A DNA stretch of 64,000 nucleotides from JACMNW01 sp031406155. Its GTDB lineage: Bacteria > Pseudomonadota > Alphaproteobacteria > Rhodobacterales > Rhodobacteraceae. Under the pieces are notes generated by a model that saw nothing but the letters and a program-made list of their open reading frames with translations, made no database searches and was not told where the DNA came from. Below, one piece after another: positions 1-8,581 of the stretch; the stretch's first letter is position 1, and every line of letters begins with the position of its first letter. Both the position numbers and the translations under genes were made by a program. The stretch is taken from contig JANOGW010000101.1 in the NCBI GenBank assembly GCA_031406155.1, positions 1 to 64,000 on the forward strand. Reading direction: 5' to 3'.

Positions 1-312
1 CTGATCCATCAGCACCGCCAGAAGGAACCCGATGACAAAGGCAAAGCCCGAGTAGAAAATCCCGTAGATCGCCAGGTTTGTGATCGAGGTGATCCAGCGC
101 GGCGTGTTCCACAGCCGGACATACTGGTCCCATCCCACCCAGGCATCATAGAATTCGCGCGGGGTGAAGATCGGCAGCGTCTTGATGTTGGTAAAGGATG
201 ACGCAACGGTCCAGAGGGTGCTGCCGATGAACACCACCAGCACGATGAAGATCATCGGTGATGCGGCCATCTTGGAGGTCATATTCCGGAAAAGGGGATT
301 TGGCCGCTTCAT
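1..312 (-). CDS. Sugar ABC transporter permease, N-terminal part (cut by window edge)
   Basis: The first 104 codons of an inner-membrane permease that continues past the left edge. It begins MKRPNPLFRNM and has a hydrophobic first helix (MIFIVLVVFIGSTLWTVASS), a periplasmic stretch containing WVGWDQYVRLW, and a second helix. This is the pattern of MalF/UgpA-type (binding-protein-dependent, MetI-fold) permeases. It lies 89 bases downstream of a sugar-binding-protein gene on the same strand, so it is very probably the first membrane subunit of that importer. The MalG-type subunit and the ATPase are expected further left. The substrate cannot be read from this fragment. Confidence 0.8.
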   Translation of the reverse strand, partial: MKRPNPLFRNMTSKMAASPMIFIVLVVFIGSTLWTVASSFTNIKTLPIFTPREFYDAWVGWDQYVRLWNTPRWITSITNLAIYGIFYSGFAFVIGFLLAVLMDQ

Positions 313-351
313 CGTGTCATTTTCCTCGCCCGCCCGGCGCTCTTGGCACGC

Positions 352-373
352 GGCCTGGCATTTCTGCCAGGCC
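352..373 (-). promoter_or_regulatory. Intercistronic hairpin between binding-protein and permease genes
   Basis: A perfect 9-bp stem (GGCCTGGCA / TGCCAGGCC) with a 4-base loop lies between the solute-binding-protein gene and the permease gene. No T-run follows on the minus strand. Hairpins at this position in ABC operons commonly stabilise the upstream mRNA or partly end transcription, so more binding protein than permease is made. That role is inferred from position. Confidence 0.6.
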
Positions 374-401
374 CGTTGTCAGTTTGCGATCGATCCGAAG
401 A

Positions 402-1640
402 TCACTTCGGCGCGGCTTCGATGATGGCTGCGAACTGCTCTTGCGCCTGCTCTGGCGTGATCGAGAGGTCCGAAAAGAACTCCTTCATCACGTCGTTGAT
501 CTGGTTGAGCGAGTCACGATCCAGCATCTGAGAGTTATTCGGGAACACTTTCGTGCCCTTGTCCAAAATCTCAAGGCCCTTCTTCATGCAGTCGTTGGCC
601 GCGGACAGGTCCACGTCAGCGCGCATCGGCAGCGAACCTTTTTTCAGGTTGAAGGCGACCTGCACTTCCTTGGTCACCATCACCGAGGCAAGGGCCAGCT
701 GCGCCTTGGTCACTTCGGGATCTTCGCTCTTCGGGAAATAGAACACGTCCCCGCCGGTGCCCAGTACCGGTTCCACCCCCAGACCCGGCAGGCAGTCATA
801 GTCCTTGCCCGCAACCAGACCTGCTACGGCAAATTCGCCGCCAGCCCAGTCTCCCATGACGTTGGCCGCAGCCTTGCCCTGGATAACCAGCGACACGGCG
901 TCGTTCCACTGCGGAACCACGGTCTTGGGGTCGATGATCTGGCGCGCCTCGTCAATCGCGGCGAAGACCGCTGCGAATTCCGCGCCGCGTGCCATCTCCA
1001 TGTTGCGGTCCTGATAGACGGCGACGTAGTTGTCGACGCCCGCAATTGCGACAATCAGATCTTCGGTCAACAGACCAATCGGCCAGCCTTCTGCCAGCGA
1101 CAGCGGAATGATGCCCTTTTCCTTCAGCGCAGGGGCTGCCGCGACCATCTCGGCCCAGTTTTGCGGCGGTGCGATGCCGGCATCTTCATAGACTTTGCGG
1201 TTGGTCCACATCCATTGGCCCGAATGCAGGTTCACCGGAACGCAGTAGACCTTGCCATCCAGCGTGCAGCTATCCATCTGCGATTTCGGGCGAAGGATGG
1301 TGGCCCAGTCTTCGGCGGTCGCAAGCTCGGTCAGGTCCTGCATCAGGCCCGCCGCGATCAGATCGTCAGCATCCTTGCCGGGGTTAAGTTGCGTGGCCCC
1401 CATCGGGTTGCCGCCCAGAATCCGGCTGATGATGATCGGGCGCGCGACGTCGCCGGAACCGGCAATTGCGCCATCGACCCATTTGTTGCCAGTGGCATCG
1501 AACGCCTTGGCAAATTCGGCCACGGCAGCCGCTTCACCGCCCGAAGTCCACCAATGGGTGACCTCAAGATCGGCTGCATGTGCAGCACTTGTCAGTGCAG
1601 TTGCAGCAAGCAAGCCTGCTGCGAGATATTTATATTTCAT
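402..1640 (-). CDS. Sugar ABC transporter periplasmic solute-binding protein (glucose/glucoside type)
   Basis: A 412-residue extracytoplasmic binding protein of the family-1 carbohydrate type. A signal peptide (MKYKYLAAGLLAATALTSAAHA) is followed by LEVTHWWTSGGEAAAVAEF. The HWWTSGGE block, the VNLHSGQWMW segment and the NVMGDWAGGEF segment resemble glucose/mannose binding proteins of the GtsA kind, from memory of that family. It captures sugar in the periplasm for the permease encoded downstream at 1-312. Its start lies 21 bases inside a 22-bp palindromic operator shared with the divergent LacI-type gene, so expression is probably repressed by that regulator until the sugar is present. The exact sugar is uncertain. 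Confidence 0.88.
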   Translation of the reverse strand: MKYKYLAAGLLAATALTSAAHAADLEVTHWWTSGGEAAAVAEFAKAFDATGNKWVDGAIAGSGDVARPIIISRILGGNPMGATQLNPGKDADDLIAAGLMQDLTELATAEDWATILRPKSQMDSCTLDGKVYCVPVNLHSGQWMWTNRKVYEDAGIAPPQNWAEMVAAAPALKEKGIIPLSLAEGWPIGLLTEDLIVAIAGVDNYVAVYQDRNMEMARGAEFAAVFAAIDEARQIIDPKTVVPQWNDAVSLVIQGKAAANVMGDWAGGEFAVAGLVAGKDYDCLPGLGVEPVLGTGGDVFYFPKSEDPEVTKAQLALASVMVTKEVQVAFNLKKGSLPMRADVDLSAANDCMKKGLEILDKGTKVFPNNSQMLDRDSLNQINDVMKEFFSDLSITPEQAQEQFAAIIEAAPK

Positions 1641-1660
1641 TGATTCCTCCCTGACGTAAT

Positions 1661-1682
1661 CGTTATAGTGATCACTATAACG
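1661..1682. promoter_or_regulatory. Perfect 22-bp palindromic operator (LacI-family site)
   Basis: The sequence CGTTATAGTGA and its exact reverse complement meet with no spacer. The site lies between the divergent binding-protein gene (start 1640) and the LacI-type gene (start 1790). Perfect even palindromes with a central dyad are typical LacI-family operators. The position allows repression of the transport operon and control of the regulator's own gene. Confidence 0.8.
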
Positions 1683-1789
1683 GTGAAGTCCGGCCTATCA
1701 AGAAAAAAGAATGTCGCTATCCGTAGCAATCAGTGCGACAGCCCGATGCCATTCAAATCCCGAGCTTTTGCAGTTTGACGGAGTATGCA

Positions 1790-2800
1790 GTGCCAGAGTC
1801 TGACGATCTTGCCGCAGAACGGCCCACGCTGAAAACCATCGCAAACCTGACAGGTCTGTCGATTGCATCGGTTTCGCGTGCGCTGAAGGACGCGTCCGAC
1901 ATTGGCGAAGTTACCAAGGCCCGTGTCCGCGATGTTGCCTTGCAGATCGGCTATCGCCCGAACCGGGCCGGGGTTCGCCTTCGTACCGGGCGCACCAATG
2001 TCATCGCGCTGGTACTGTCAGCGGAATCAGATGTGATGAACCACACCGCAAAGCTGATCCATTCCATCGCCTATTCGTTGCGCGGTACGCCCTATCATTT
2101 GATCGTGATGCCCTACTTTTCCGAAGAGGACCCACTGACACCGATCCGCTACATCTGGGAAACCGGATCAGCGGATGGCGTGATCATCAATCAGATCCAG
2201 CCGAACGACAGCCGCGTCGCCTTCATGACCGAACATGGCATCGCATTCGCAACGCATGGCCGGTCCGACATGGGCATCGATCACCCGTATTTCGACTATG
2301 ACAACGAAACCTACGGGCGATTGATGGTCCGCGCGCTTGTCGCCCGGGGCCGCAGCAATCTTGCTCTGCTAAGCCCGCCCACAAGCCAAAGCTATGGCAG
2401 GCACATGGTGTCGGGGTTCATGGAGGAAGCCGGGCATCTGGGCGTGCGGGCGCAGGTGCTGGCGGGCACGACCAGCGACCAGCCGGGCCAGCAGATTCTG
2501 GCCCAAATGAAAGGTGTGTTCGCTGCGGCAGACCAGCCGGACGGCATTGTCGTCGGGTCCACCACTGCCGCGATGTGCGTTGTCGCAGCGGCGGAAGGCG
2601 CAGGGCTTGTTTTCAACAAGGACTTCGATGTGGCCGCAAAAGAGGCTATCCCGATCCTTGGACTGTTCCGCCAGGGCATCATCGTGGTACATGAAGACGT
2701 CGGTCAGGCCGGTGCATTTCTTGCCCGCGCGGTGATGGCGGCAATCGAGGATCGTACCGCCCCGGTGCTTCAGAAGCTGGATATTCCCGAACTGACCTGA
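1790..2800 (+). CDS. LacI-family transcriptional regulator of the sugar ABC operon
   Basis: A 336-residue repressor starting at a GTG preceded by GGAG at a 6-base spacing. Upstream codons are open, but the GTG has the better ribosome site and gives the usual family length. An N-terminal LacI helix-turn-helix (TLKTIANLTGLSIASVSRAL, about residues 13-32) and a hinge (YRPNRAGVRLRTGRTN) precede a periplasmic-binding-protein-like sugar domain (VIALVLSAESD... DGVIINQIQPND). It is divergent from the binding-protein gene across a perfect palindrome, so autoregulation and sugar-responsive repression are inferred. Its 3' end overlaps the convergent LysR-type gene by 31 bases. Confidence 0.9.
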   Translation: MPESDDLAAERPTLKTIANLTGLSIASVSRALKDASDIGEVTKARVRDVALQIGYRPNRAGVRLRTGRTNVIALVLSAESDVMNHTAKLIHSIAYSLRGTPYHLIVMPYFSEEDPLTPIRYIWETGSADGVIINQIQPNDSRVAFMTEHGIAFATHGRSDMGIDHPYFDYDNETYGRLMVRALVARGRSNLALLSPPTSQSYGRHMVSGFMEEAGHLGVRAQVLAGTTSDQPGQQILAQMKGVFAAADQPDGIVVGSTTAAMCVVAAAEGAGLVFNKDFDVAAKEAIPILGLFRQGIIVVHEDVGQAGAFLARAVMAAIEDRTAPVLQKLDIPELT

Positions 2801-3690
2801 TCGGCGCTACATTCGCCCTGCAACCAGATGCGAAACGCCTGCAGCGGCGGGTACCAGGCCCCGGTGTTGGGCCACACCAGATAGTAGCTGCCCTGCGCGG
2901 CCACCGCCCCGCCGCATAACCCGATCAGCCGCCCGTCGGCAATTTCAGCCCGCGCCAGAAACTTGGGCAGCAGCGCCACACCAAGGCCATGTATCGCCGC
3001 CTCGATCATTGGTGCGAATTGGTCAAACAGCATTCCCTGCGGGCTTTGCGCCGCCAGGCCATGATGCTGAAACCACGCGGGCCAGGCCATTGGCCGCGAT
3101 TCAAGTTGTAACAATGGCAGCATCAGCAAATCTTCCGCCCTCACGATCAAATGCCGCGCAAGATAGTCAGGCGAACAGACTGCGACCGATGCCTCGTCAA
3201 ACAGCTTGGCAAAGCCCGCATTTGGCCAGTCCTGACTACCAAAATGAATGGCCGCATCAAAGCCTTCTTCCTCGAAATCAAACGGCCGTACCCGTGTGCC
3301 CAGATTGATCGTGATACCGGGATGCGCCGCCAGAAACTCCGGTAACCGTGGCGTCAACCAGCGCGTGCCAAATGCGGGCAGTACTGACAGAGAAAACACT
3401 CCGCCGCTGGTGTTCGACCGCAGCCGCATGGCCCCCCGCGTGATCAGGTCCAGCGCCTTCACGACATCGCGCCGGTAAGCCAGCGCCGCGTCAGTTGGTA
3501 CAAGTCGGCGCCGATCACGCAGGAACAGTGTCACGCCCAACTGTCCCTCAAGGTTCTGGATCAGACGGCTGACGGCACCTTGCGAAAGATCAAGGTCTCG
3601 GGCTGCCGCAAGTGTTGATCCGGTCCGGCAAACCGCCTCGAATGCCGATAGCAGGCTAAGTGACGGGATCAGGCGGCGCGGGCTGGGCAT
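2770..3690 (-). CDS. LysR-family regulator (GcvA-like) divergent from the lysine-type operon
   Basis: 306 residues from ATG 3690, which has AAGGA 6 bases upstream. A longer reading from 3723 exists but has no better site. The N-terminal winged helix (LSLLSAFEAVCRTGSTLAAA, then LSQGAVSRLIQNLEGQLGV) is classic LysR and resembles GcvA/AmpR-type members. A substrate-binding domain follows (LSVLPAFGTRWLTPRLPEFL). It is transcribed away from the E1/acyltransferase/ALDH/dehydrogenase operon, so it is the probable activator of that operon, perhaps sensing lysine or an intermediate. Its end overlaps the convergent LacI-type gene. Confidence 0.88.
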   Translation of the reverse strand: MPSPRRLIPSLSLLSAFEAVCRTGSTLAAARDLDLSQGAVSRLIQNLEGQLGVTLFLRDRRRLVPTDAALAYRRDVVKALDLITRGAMRLRSNTSGGVFSLSVLPAFGTRWLTPRLPEFLAAHPGITINLGTRVRPFDFEEEGFDAAIHFGSQDWPNAGFAKLFDEASVAVCSPDYLARHLIVRAEDLLMLPLLQLESRPMAWPAWFQHHGLAAQSPQGMLFDQFAPMIEAAIHGLGVALLPKFLARAEIADGRLIGLCGGAVAAQGSYYLVWPNTGAWYPPLQAFRIWLQGECSADQVSSGISSF

Positions 3691-3707
3691 GACTATTCCT
3701 TTTAGGC

Positions 3708-3727
3708 ATATAACTGTGCCCATATAT
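3708..3727. promoter_or_regulatory. Inverted repeat in the LysR / E1 divergent promoter region
   Basis: ATATA and TATAT arms are separated by 10 bases in the 169-base gap between the LysR-type gene and the E1 gene. An A+T-rich dyad here could be the regulator's binding site. The arms are short, so this is suggestive only. Confidence 0.35.
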
Positions 3728-3859
3728 CAGTAGTCTTCGACAGTTGAATACCAGATAGAGCATTGCGTGACCCGGCCCTTGGCCCACTTGGCCACGCGCG
3801 GGTTGCGTGGCGTCAAACCCGCATACATGATGCAGTCACCCGCAAAGAAGAACCACACG

Positions 3860-6043
3860 ATGGACCGCGCCGATATAGTTCATGAAAACTTCCTCGCCCG
3901 CGTTGCGGCGCGGGATTTTCCCAACGGTAGCGCGCCGTCCGGCACCCTGACCGCCGCCGATGCCGTGACCATCTTTCGCGCCGCCTGCACCAGCCGCGCG
4001 CTGGACCGCACGTCGCGCGCCATGCAGCGGGCGGGCACCGGGTTCTATACTATCGGGTCATCGGGGCATGAAGGCATGGCCGCAGTGGCGCTGGCGCTCC
4101 GCCCGACCGACATGGCGTTTCTGCACTACCGCGATGCCGCGTTCCAGATCGCCCGCGCGGGGCAGGTGCCGGGGCAATCGATCACCTGGGACATGCTGCT
4201 GAGCTTTGCTGCGTCGTCGGATGACCCTATTTCGGGTGGCCGCCACAAGGTGCTGGGATCACGCGCCTTGAACATCCCTCCGCAAACCTCGACTATCGCC
4301 AGCCATTTGCCCAAAGCCGTTGGTGCCGCCTATTCCATCGCCGCCGCCAAACGCCGCCCGCCGGAGCATCGGCACCTGCCCGATGACGCGCTGATCATGT
4401 GTTCGTTCGGCGATGCCTCGGCCAACCATTCGACCGCGCAAGGCGCGTTCAATACGGCGGGCTGGACGGCGTATCAGGGCATTCCGCTGCCACTGCTGTT
4501 CGTCTGCGAAGATAACGGCATCGGCATTTCCACCAAGACTCCGAAAGGCTGGATCGCGGCAAGTTTTCAGAACCGCCCCGGCCTTGAGTACTTCGCAGCC
4601 AATGGCCTTGACATATATGAAACCTACCAGGTGGTCACAAAAGCCGCACACTTCGCCCGCGCCCGTCGCAAGCCGGTGTTCTTGCACCTCAACACCATTC
4701 GCCTTTACGGCCATGCCGGGGCCGACATGCCGACCACCTATCTGCCGAAAGCGGAAGTTGAGGCCGAAGAAGCGAACGATCCCTTGCTGCATGCCGTTCG
4801 CCAACTTGACCAGTCCGGCGCGTTGCCTGCCGCCGAGGCGCTGAATATCTACCAGCAAACGTTGTGCCGCGTCGCGCGTATTGCGGATCAGGCTACCAAA
4901 CGCCCGCGCCTGAAAACTGCGGCCGATGTGATGGCCAGCATCGTTCCGCCAAAGCGTCCATGCAAACCCACCAACGGGCCCAGCGCCGATGCACGCGCCG
5001 GTGCCTTCGGGTCCGATCTGAAACAGATGACCGAGGCGCAACCGATGAGCAGGATCATCGACTGGGCGCTGACCGATCTGATGCTTGCACACCCCGACAT
5101 CGTGATGATGGGCGAAGATGTGGGTCGCAAGGGGGGCGTCTACGGCGTCACGCAAAAGCTGCAAGCGCGGTTCGGGGCCGACCGGATGATCGACACGCTG
5201 CTGGATGAGCAGTCCATTCTGGGCCTTGCTATCGGCATGGCGCAAAACGGCTTTACGCCGATGCCAGAGATCCAGTTTCTGGCCTATCTGCACAACGCCG
5301 AAGACCAGATCCGGGGGGAGGCGGCAACGTTGCCGTTCTTCTCGCAAGGCCAGTACACCAACCCGATGGTGCTGCGCATCGCGGGGCTGGGGTATCAAAA
5401 AGGCTTTGGTGGCCATTTCCACAATGACAATTCCATTGCCGTTCTGCGCGATATTCCGGGCTTGATTCTGGCCTGCCCGTCGAATGGTGCCGATGCGGCG
5501 ATGATGCTGCGCGAATGCGTTCGGCTGGCCCGAGAGGAACAACGCCTTGTCGTCTTCCTCGAACCCATTGCCCTTTACCCGATGCGCGACCTGCATGCAG
5601 ACAAGGACGGCGCGTGGATGACGACCTACCCCGCCCGTGACCAAACTATTCCGCTGGGCGAAGTTGGCGTTCATGGCACCGGCAACGACCTTGCCATCGT
5701 CACCTTCGCCAACGGCAACTACCTGTCGCACCAAACCCTGCCGCGCCTGATGGCCGCTGGCATCAAGACCCGCGTCATCGACATGCGTTGGTTGTCACCG
5801 CTGCCCGCCGATGCGCTGATCAAGGCGACCAAAGGCTGCAAACACATCCTGATCGTCGATGAAACCCGCCATTCCGGTGGCATTGCCGAGGCGCTGATGG
5901 CGCTGTTCGCCGAACGCACATCGGTGCCGGTCGCGCGCCTGACCGCGCAAGACAGCTTCATCGCCACCGGGCCCGCCTATGCCGCGACCATGCCATCGGC
6001 AGATGATATCGTCGCCGCTGCAACCGCTTTGGTGCGGAAATGA
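3860..6043 (+). CDS. Fused alpha+beta E1 component of a thiamine-diphosphate 2-oxoacid dehydrogenase
   Basis: A 727-residue protein joining two normally separate E1 subunits. Residues 1-370 are alpha-type, with a thiamine-diphosphate motif from GDA (184-186) to N219 in CEDNGIGIST. Residues about 390-727 are beta-type, with the catalytic-Glu block VMMGEDVGRKGGVYGV (E419) and a C-terminal transketolase-like domain. The start is ATG 3860 (MDRADIV); ATGs at 3827 and 3830 and a GTG at 3767 are in frame and possible. It overlaps the next gene by 4 bases. No E2 or E3 gene is nearby. In a lysine-degradation operon a role in 2-oxoadipate oxidation is plausible but inferred; a branched-chain or pyruvate substrate is not excluded. 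Confidence 0.85.
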   Translation: MDRADIVHENFLARVAARDFPNGSAPSGTLTAADAVTIFRAACTSRALDRTSRAMQRAGTGFYTIGSSGHEGMAAVALALRPTDMAFLHYRDAAFQIARAGQVPGQSITWDMLLSFAASSDDPISGGRHKVLGSRALNIPPQTSTIASHLPKAVGAAYSIAAAKRRPPEHRHLPDDALIMCSFGDASANHSTAQGAFNTAGWTAYQGIPLPLLFVCEDNGIGISTKTPKGWIAASFQNRPGLEYFAANGLDIYETYQVVTKAAHFARARRKPVFLHLNTIRLYGHAGADMPTTYLPKAEVEAEEANDPLLHAVRQLDQSGALPAAEALNIYQQTLCRVARIADQATKRPRLKTAADVMASIVPPKRPCKPTNGPSADARAGAFGSDLKQMTEAQPMSRIIDWALTDLMLAHPDIVMMGEDVGRKGGVYGVTQKLQARFGADRMIDTLLDEQSILGLAIGMAQNGFTPMPEIQFLAYLHNAEDQIRGEAATLPFFSQGQYTNPMVLRIAGLGYQKGFGGHFHNDNSIAVLRDIPGLILACPSNGADAAMMLRECVRLAREEQRLVVFLEPIALYPMRDLHADKDGAWMTTYPARDQTIPLGEVGVHGTGNDLAIVTFANGNYLSHQTLPRLMAAGIKTRVIDMRWLSPLPADALIKATKGCKHILIVDETRHSGGIAEALMALFAERTSVPVARLTAQDSFIATGPAYAATMPSADDIVAAATALVRK

Positions 6044-7074
6044 AAACCGCAGTCGTCATCTGCCCCGGTCGCGGCACCTATGGCAAACCCGAACTTGGCA
6101 CCCTTGCGCGCCACTTCAAGGAGCGCGCGCTATTGGCGCATTTTGATACCCGTCGCAACGAGTTAGGGCAGGAAACCCTGACTGCGCTGGATGGTGCCGC
6201 AACCTATTCCGTCGCCAAGCACACCCGAGGCGACAACGCCTCGGCCCTGATCTACGCCGCCACAATTGCCGATTTTGCGGCCCTGCAAGGCATCGAAATT
6301 CTGGCGGTCACCGGCAATTCCATGGGCTGGTATTCCGCGCTCGCCTGCGCAGGTGCCCTGACCCCCGAAAATGGCTTCGAGGTGGTCAACACAATGGGCA
6401 CCCTGATGCAAACCCATCTGATCGGTGGTCAGTTGATCTACCCCTTCATGGATGAAAACTGGCACAATAACCCCACTCAAAAAGCCGCCCTCCTATCCTT
6501 GACGGCCGAGATTGACACCCGCCCCAGCCACACCCTGGCCCAATCCATCAACCTGGGCGGCATGTTGGTTCTGGCAGGCAACGACCAAGGTCTAGCCGCG
6601 TTCGAAGCGGCAGTCCCGCAAGCCCAATCCCGCTTTCCCATGCGCCTTGCCAACCACGCTGCTTTCCACACTGCACTGCAAGCCCCCGTCGCTGCGCAAG
6701 GCCGCGCCAAACTGCCCGCCAGCCTGTTCACCCAACCCAAACACCCCTTAATCGACGGTCGTGGCGCGATCTGGTGGCCAAATGCCATCGACCCCGCCGC
6801 GCTTTGGGATTACACGCTTGGCCATCAAGTGACCGAACCCTACGATTTCACCCACGCCATCACCGTCGCCGCCCGCGAATTCGCGCCGGATCTGTTCATC
6901 ATCACCGGCCCCGGAACCACGCTTGGCGGTGCCACTGCGCAATCGCTTATTATCGCCAACTGGCAAGGTCTTGCCTCGAAATCCGACTTCCAAACCGCAC
7001 AGCAATTGGCCCCGTTCCTGATCTCTATGGGCATGGATGATCAGCGCCGCCTCGTTTCAGGAGAAATATCATGA
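6040..7074 (+). CDS. FabD-like acyltransferase lacking the malonate-binding arginine
   Basis: A 344-residue protein with the fold signature of malonyl-CoA:ACP transacylases. It has an N-terminal CPGRGTY (FPGQGSQ in FabD), a nucleophile elbow GNSMG (Ser94) and NHAAFH (His210) as the partner histidine. FabD has an arginine before G-x-L-M-Q that holds the free carboxylate of malonate. Here the stretch reads VVNTMGTLMQ, so Met119 replaces it, and the oxyanion-hole Gln is Arg. A non-malonyl acyl group is therefore likely. It is coupled by 4-base overlaps to the E1 gene before it and the aldehyde dehydrogenase gene after it. A role in handling the acyl product of the E1 enzyme is a guess. Confidence 0.75.
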   Translation: MKTAVVICPGRGTYGKPELGTLARHFKERALLAHFDTRRNELGQETLTALDGAATYSVAKHTRGDNASALIYAATIADFAALQGIEILAVTGNSMGWYSALACAGALTPENGFEVVNTMGTLMQTHLIGGQLIYPFMDENWHNNPTQKAALLSLTAEIDTRPSHTLAQSINLGGMLVLAGNDQGLAAFEAAVPQAQSRFPMRLANHAAFHTALQAPVAAQGRAKLPASLFTQPKHPLIDGRGAIWWPNAIDPAALWDYTLGHQVTEPYDFTHAITVAAREFAPDLFIITGPGTTLGGATAQSLIIANWQGLASKSDFQTAQQLAPFLISMGMDDQRRLVSGEIS

Positions 7075-8570
7075 CCCACGCCGAAACCTTGGCCGCCGCT
7101 GGCCTGACATCTGCCGACCTGACCGGCGGCACTCTGCCCGTACATTCCCCCATCGACGGCGCCGAGGTTGCCCGCATTGCTGAAACCGCCCTTGATGACA
7201 TGCCCAAAATCATCGCCGCCAGCCAGGCCGCCTTCAGAGTATGGCGTGATGTCCCCGCCCCCCGGCGTGGCGAACTGGTCCGCCTGCTGGGCGAGGAACT
7301 GCGTGCATCCAAGGCCGAACTGGGGGCAGCGGTGACGCTGGAGGCCGCCAAGATCACCTCCGAAGGTCTTGGCGAAGTGCAGGAGATGATCGACATCTGC
7401 GATTTCGCGGTTGGCCTTTCGCGCCAGATTTACGGCCTGACCATCGCGTCTGAACGCCCCGGCCACCGGATGATGGAAACCTGGCACCCGCTTGGCCCCT
7501 GCGCCATCATTTCCGCTTTCAACTTCCCCGTCGCGGTCTGGTCTTGGAATGCTGCCCTTGCGCTGGTAACCGGCAACCCGGTGATCTGGAAGCCGTCTGA
7601 GAAAACCCCGCTCACTGCGATGGCCTGCATGAAGATCATGGATCGCGCCCTTGCACGTTTCGGCGACGCGCCCGCAGGGTTGGCGCAACTGGTGATCGGT
7701 GGCCCGGCGATTGGCGAGGCACTGGTGGCATCGAAAGACATCCCCGTCGTTTCCGCCACCGGATCCACCCGCATGGGATCCATCGTCAGCCCAAAAGTCG
7801 CCGCCCGCTTTGGCCGGTCAATCCTTGAACTCGGTGGCAACAACGCCATGATCGTCGCCCCCTCGGCCGACCTCGACATGGCCGTGCGCGCCATCGTGTT
7901 TTCCGCTGTCGGTACCGCGGGCCAGCGTTGTACGAGCCTGCGCCGCCTGATCGCGCATAATTCGATCCGTGCCGATCTTGTGGCGAAACTGTCGAAAGCC
8001 TATGCCAGCCTGCCCATCGGCGACCCGCGCCAATCGACCACACTGATCGGCCCGCTGGTCGATCACGGCGCAAAGGACCGAATGATCGCCGCCCTAACCG
8101 CCGCAAAGGCCGAAGGCGGCATCGTGCATGGCGGCCATCCGGTTACCAAAGGCGTTCCCGGAGGTGGCGCATACATCGCACCCGCGCTGGTCGAAATGCC
8201 CGCCCAAACGGCAGTGGTCAAAACCGAAACCTTCGCGCCGATCCTGTACGTTCTGGGCTACGACACGCTGGATGAGGCGATCCATCTGCAAAACGATGTG
8301 CCGCAGGGCCTGTCGTCGTGCATCTTCACGCTGAACATGCGCGAGGCAGGCGAGTTCCTTGGCTCCGCAGGGTCTGATTGCGGTATCGCCAACGTCAACA
8401 TCGGCCCATCGGGTGCCGAAATCGGCGGGGCATTCGGCGGCGAGAAAGAAACCGGCGGTGGCCGCGAAAGCGGGTCTGACGCTTGGAAGGGCTATATGCG
8501 CCGGCAGACCAACACGGTGAACTACTCCGCCCAACTGCCGCTGGCGCAGGGCGTGAAATTTGATTTTTGA
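7071..8570 (+). CDS. ALDH7-type aldehyde dehydrogenase (aminoadipate-semialdehyde dehydrogenase)
   Basis: A 499-residue NAD(P)-dependent aldehyde dehydrogenase. The Rossmann region AIISAFNFPVAVWSWN, the catalytic base in ILELGGNNAMIV (Glu253) and the nucleophile in GTAGQRCTSLRR (Cys287) are intact. The NNAMIV and GQRCTSLRR forms are characteristic of the antiquitin/ALDH7 branch, which oxidises 2-aminoadipate 6-semialdehyde to 2-aminoadipate in lysine breakdown. The next gene encodes an enzyme that could make that semialdehyde. It starts at an ATGA overlap with the acyltransferase gene and ends just before the dehydrogenase gene. Confidence 0.88.
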   Translation: MTHAETLAAAGLTSADLTGGTLPVHSPIDGAEVARIAETALDDMPKIIAASQAAFRVWRDVPAPRRGELVRLLGEELRASKAELGAAVTLEAAKITSEGLGEVQEMIDICDFAVGLSRQIYGLTIASERPGHRMMETWHPLGPCAIISAFNFPVAVWSWNAALALVTGNPVIWKPSEKTPLTAMACMKIMDRALARFGDAPAGLAQLVIGGPAIGEALVASKDIPVVSATGSTRMGSIVSPKVAARFGRSILELGGNNAMIVAPSADLDMAVRAIVFSAVGTAGQRCTSLRRLIAHNSIRADLVAKLSKAYASLPIGDPRQSTTLIGPLVDHGAKDRMIAALTAAKAEGGIVHGGHPVTKGVPGGGAYIAPALVEMPAQTAVVKTETFAPILYVLGYDTLDEAIHLQNDVPQGLSSCIFTLNMREAGEFLGSAGSDCGIANVNIGPSGAEIGGAFGGEKETGGGRESGSDAWKGYMRRQTNTVNYSAQLPLAQGVKFDF

Positions 8571-8581
8571 AGGGGCTGGGC

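Noticed and set aside
258..1643. A long open frame on the plus strand across the sugar-binding-protein gene
   Set aside because: It is antisense to a complete binding protein with signal peptide and family motifs, and its translation is basic and motif-free, as expected for a shadow frame in GC-rich DNA.
4259..5734. A 491-codon minus-strand frame inside the E1 gene
   Set aside because: The E1 frame has thiamine-diphosphate motifs and operon overlaps. The antisense translation has no recognisable domain.
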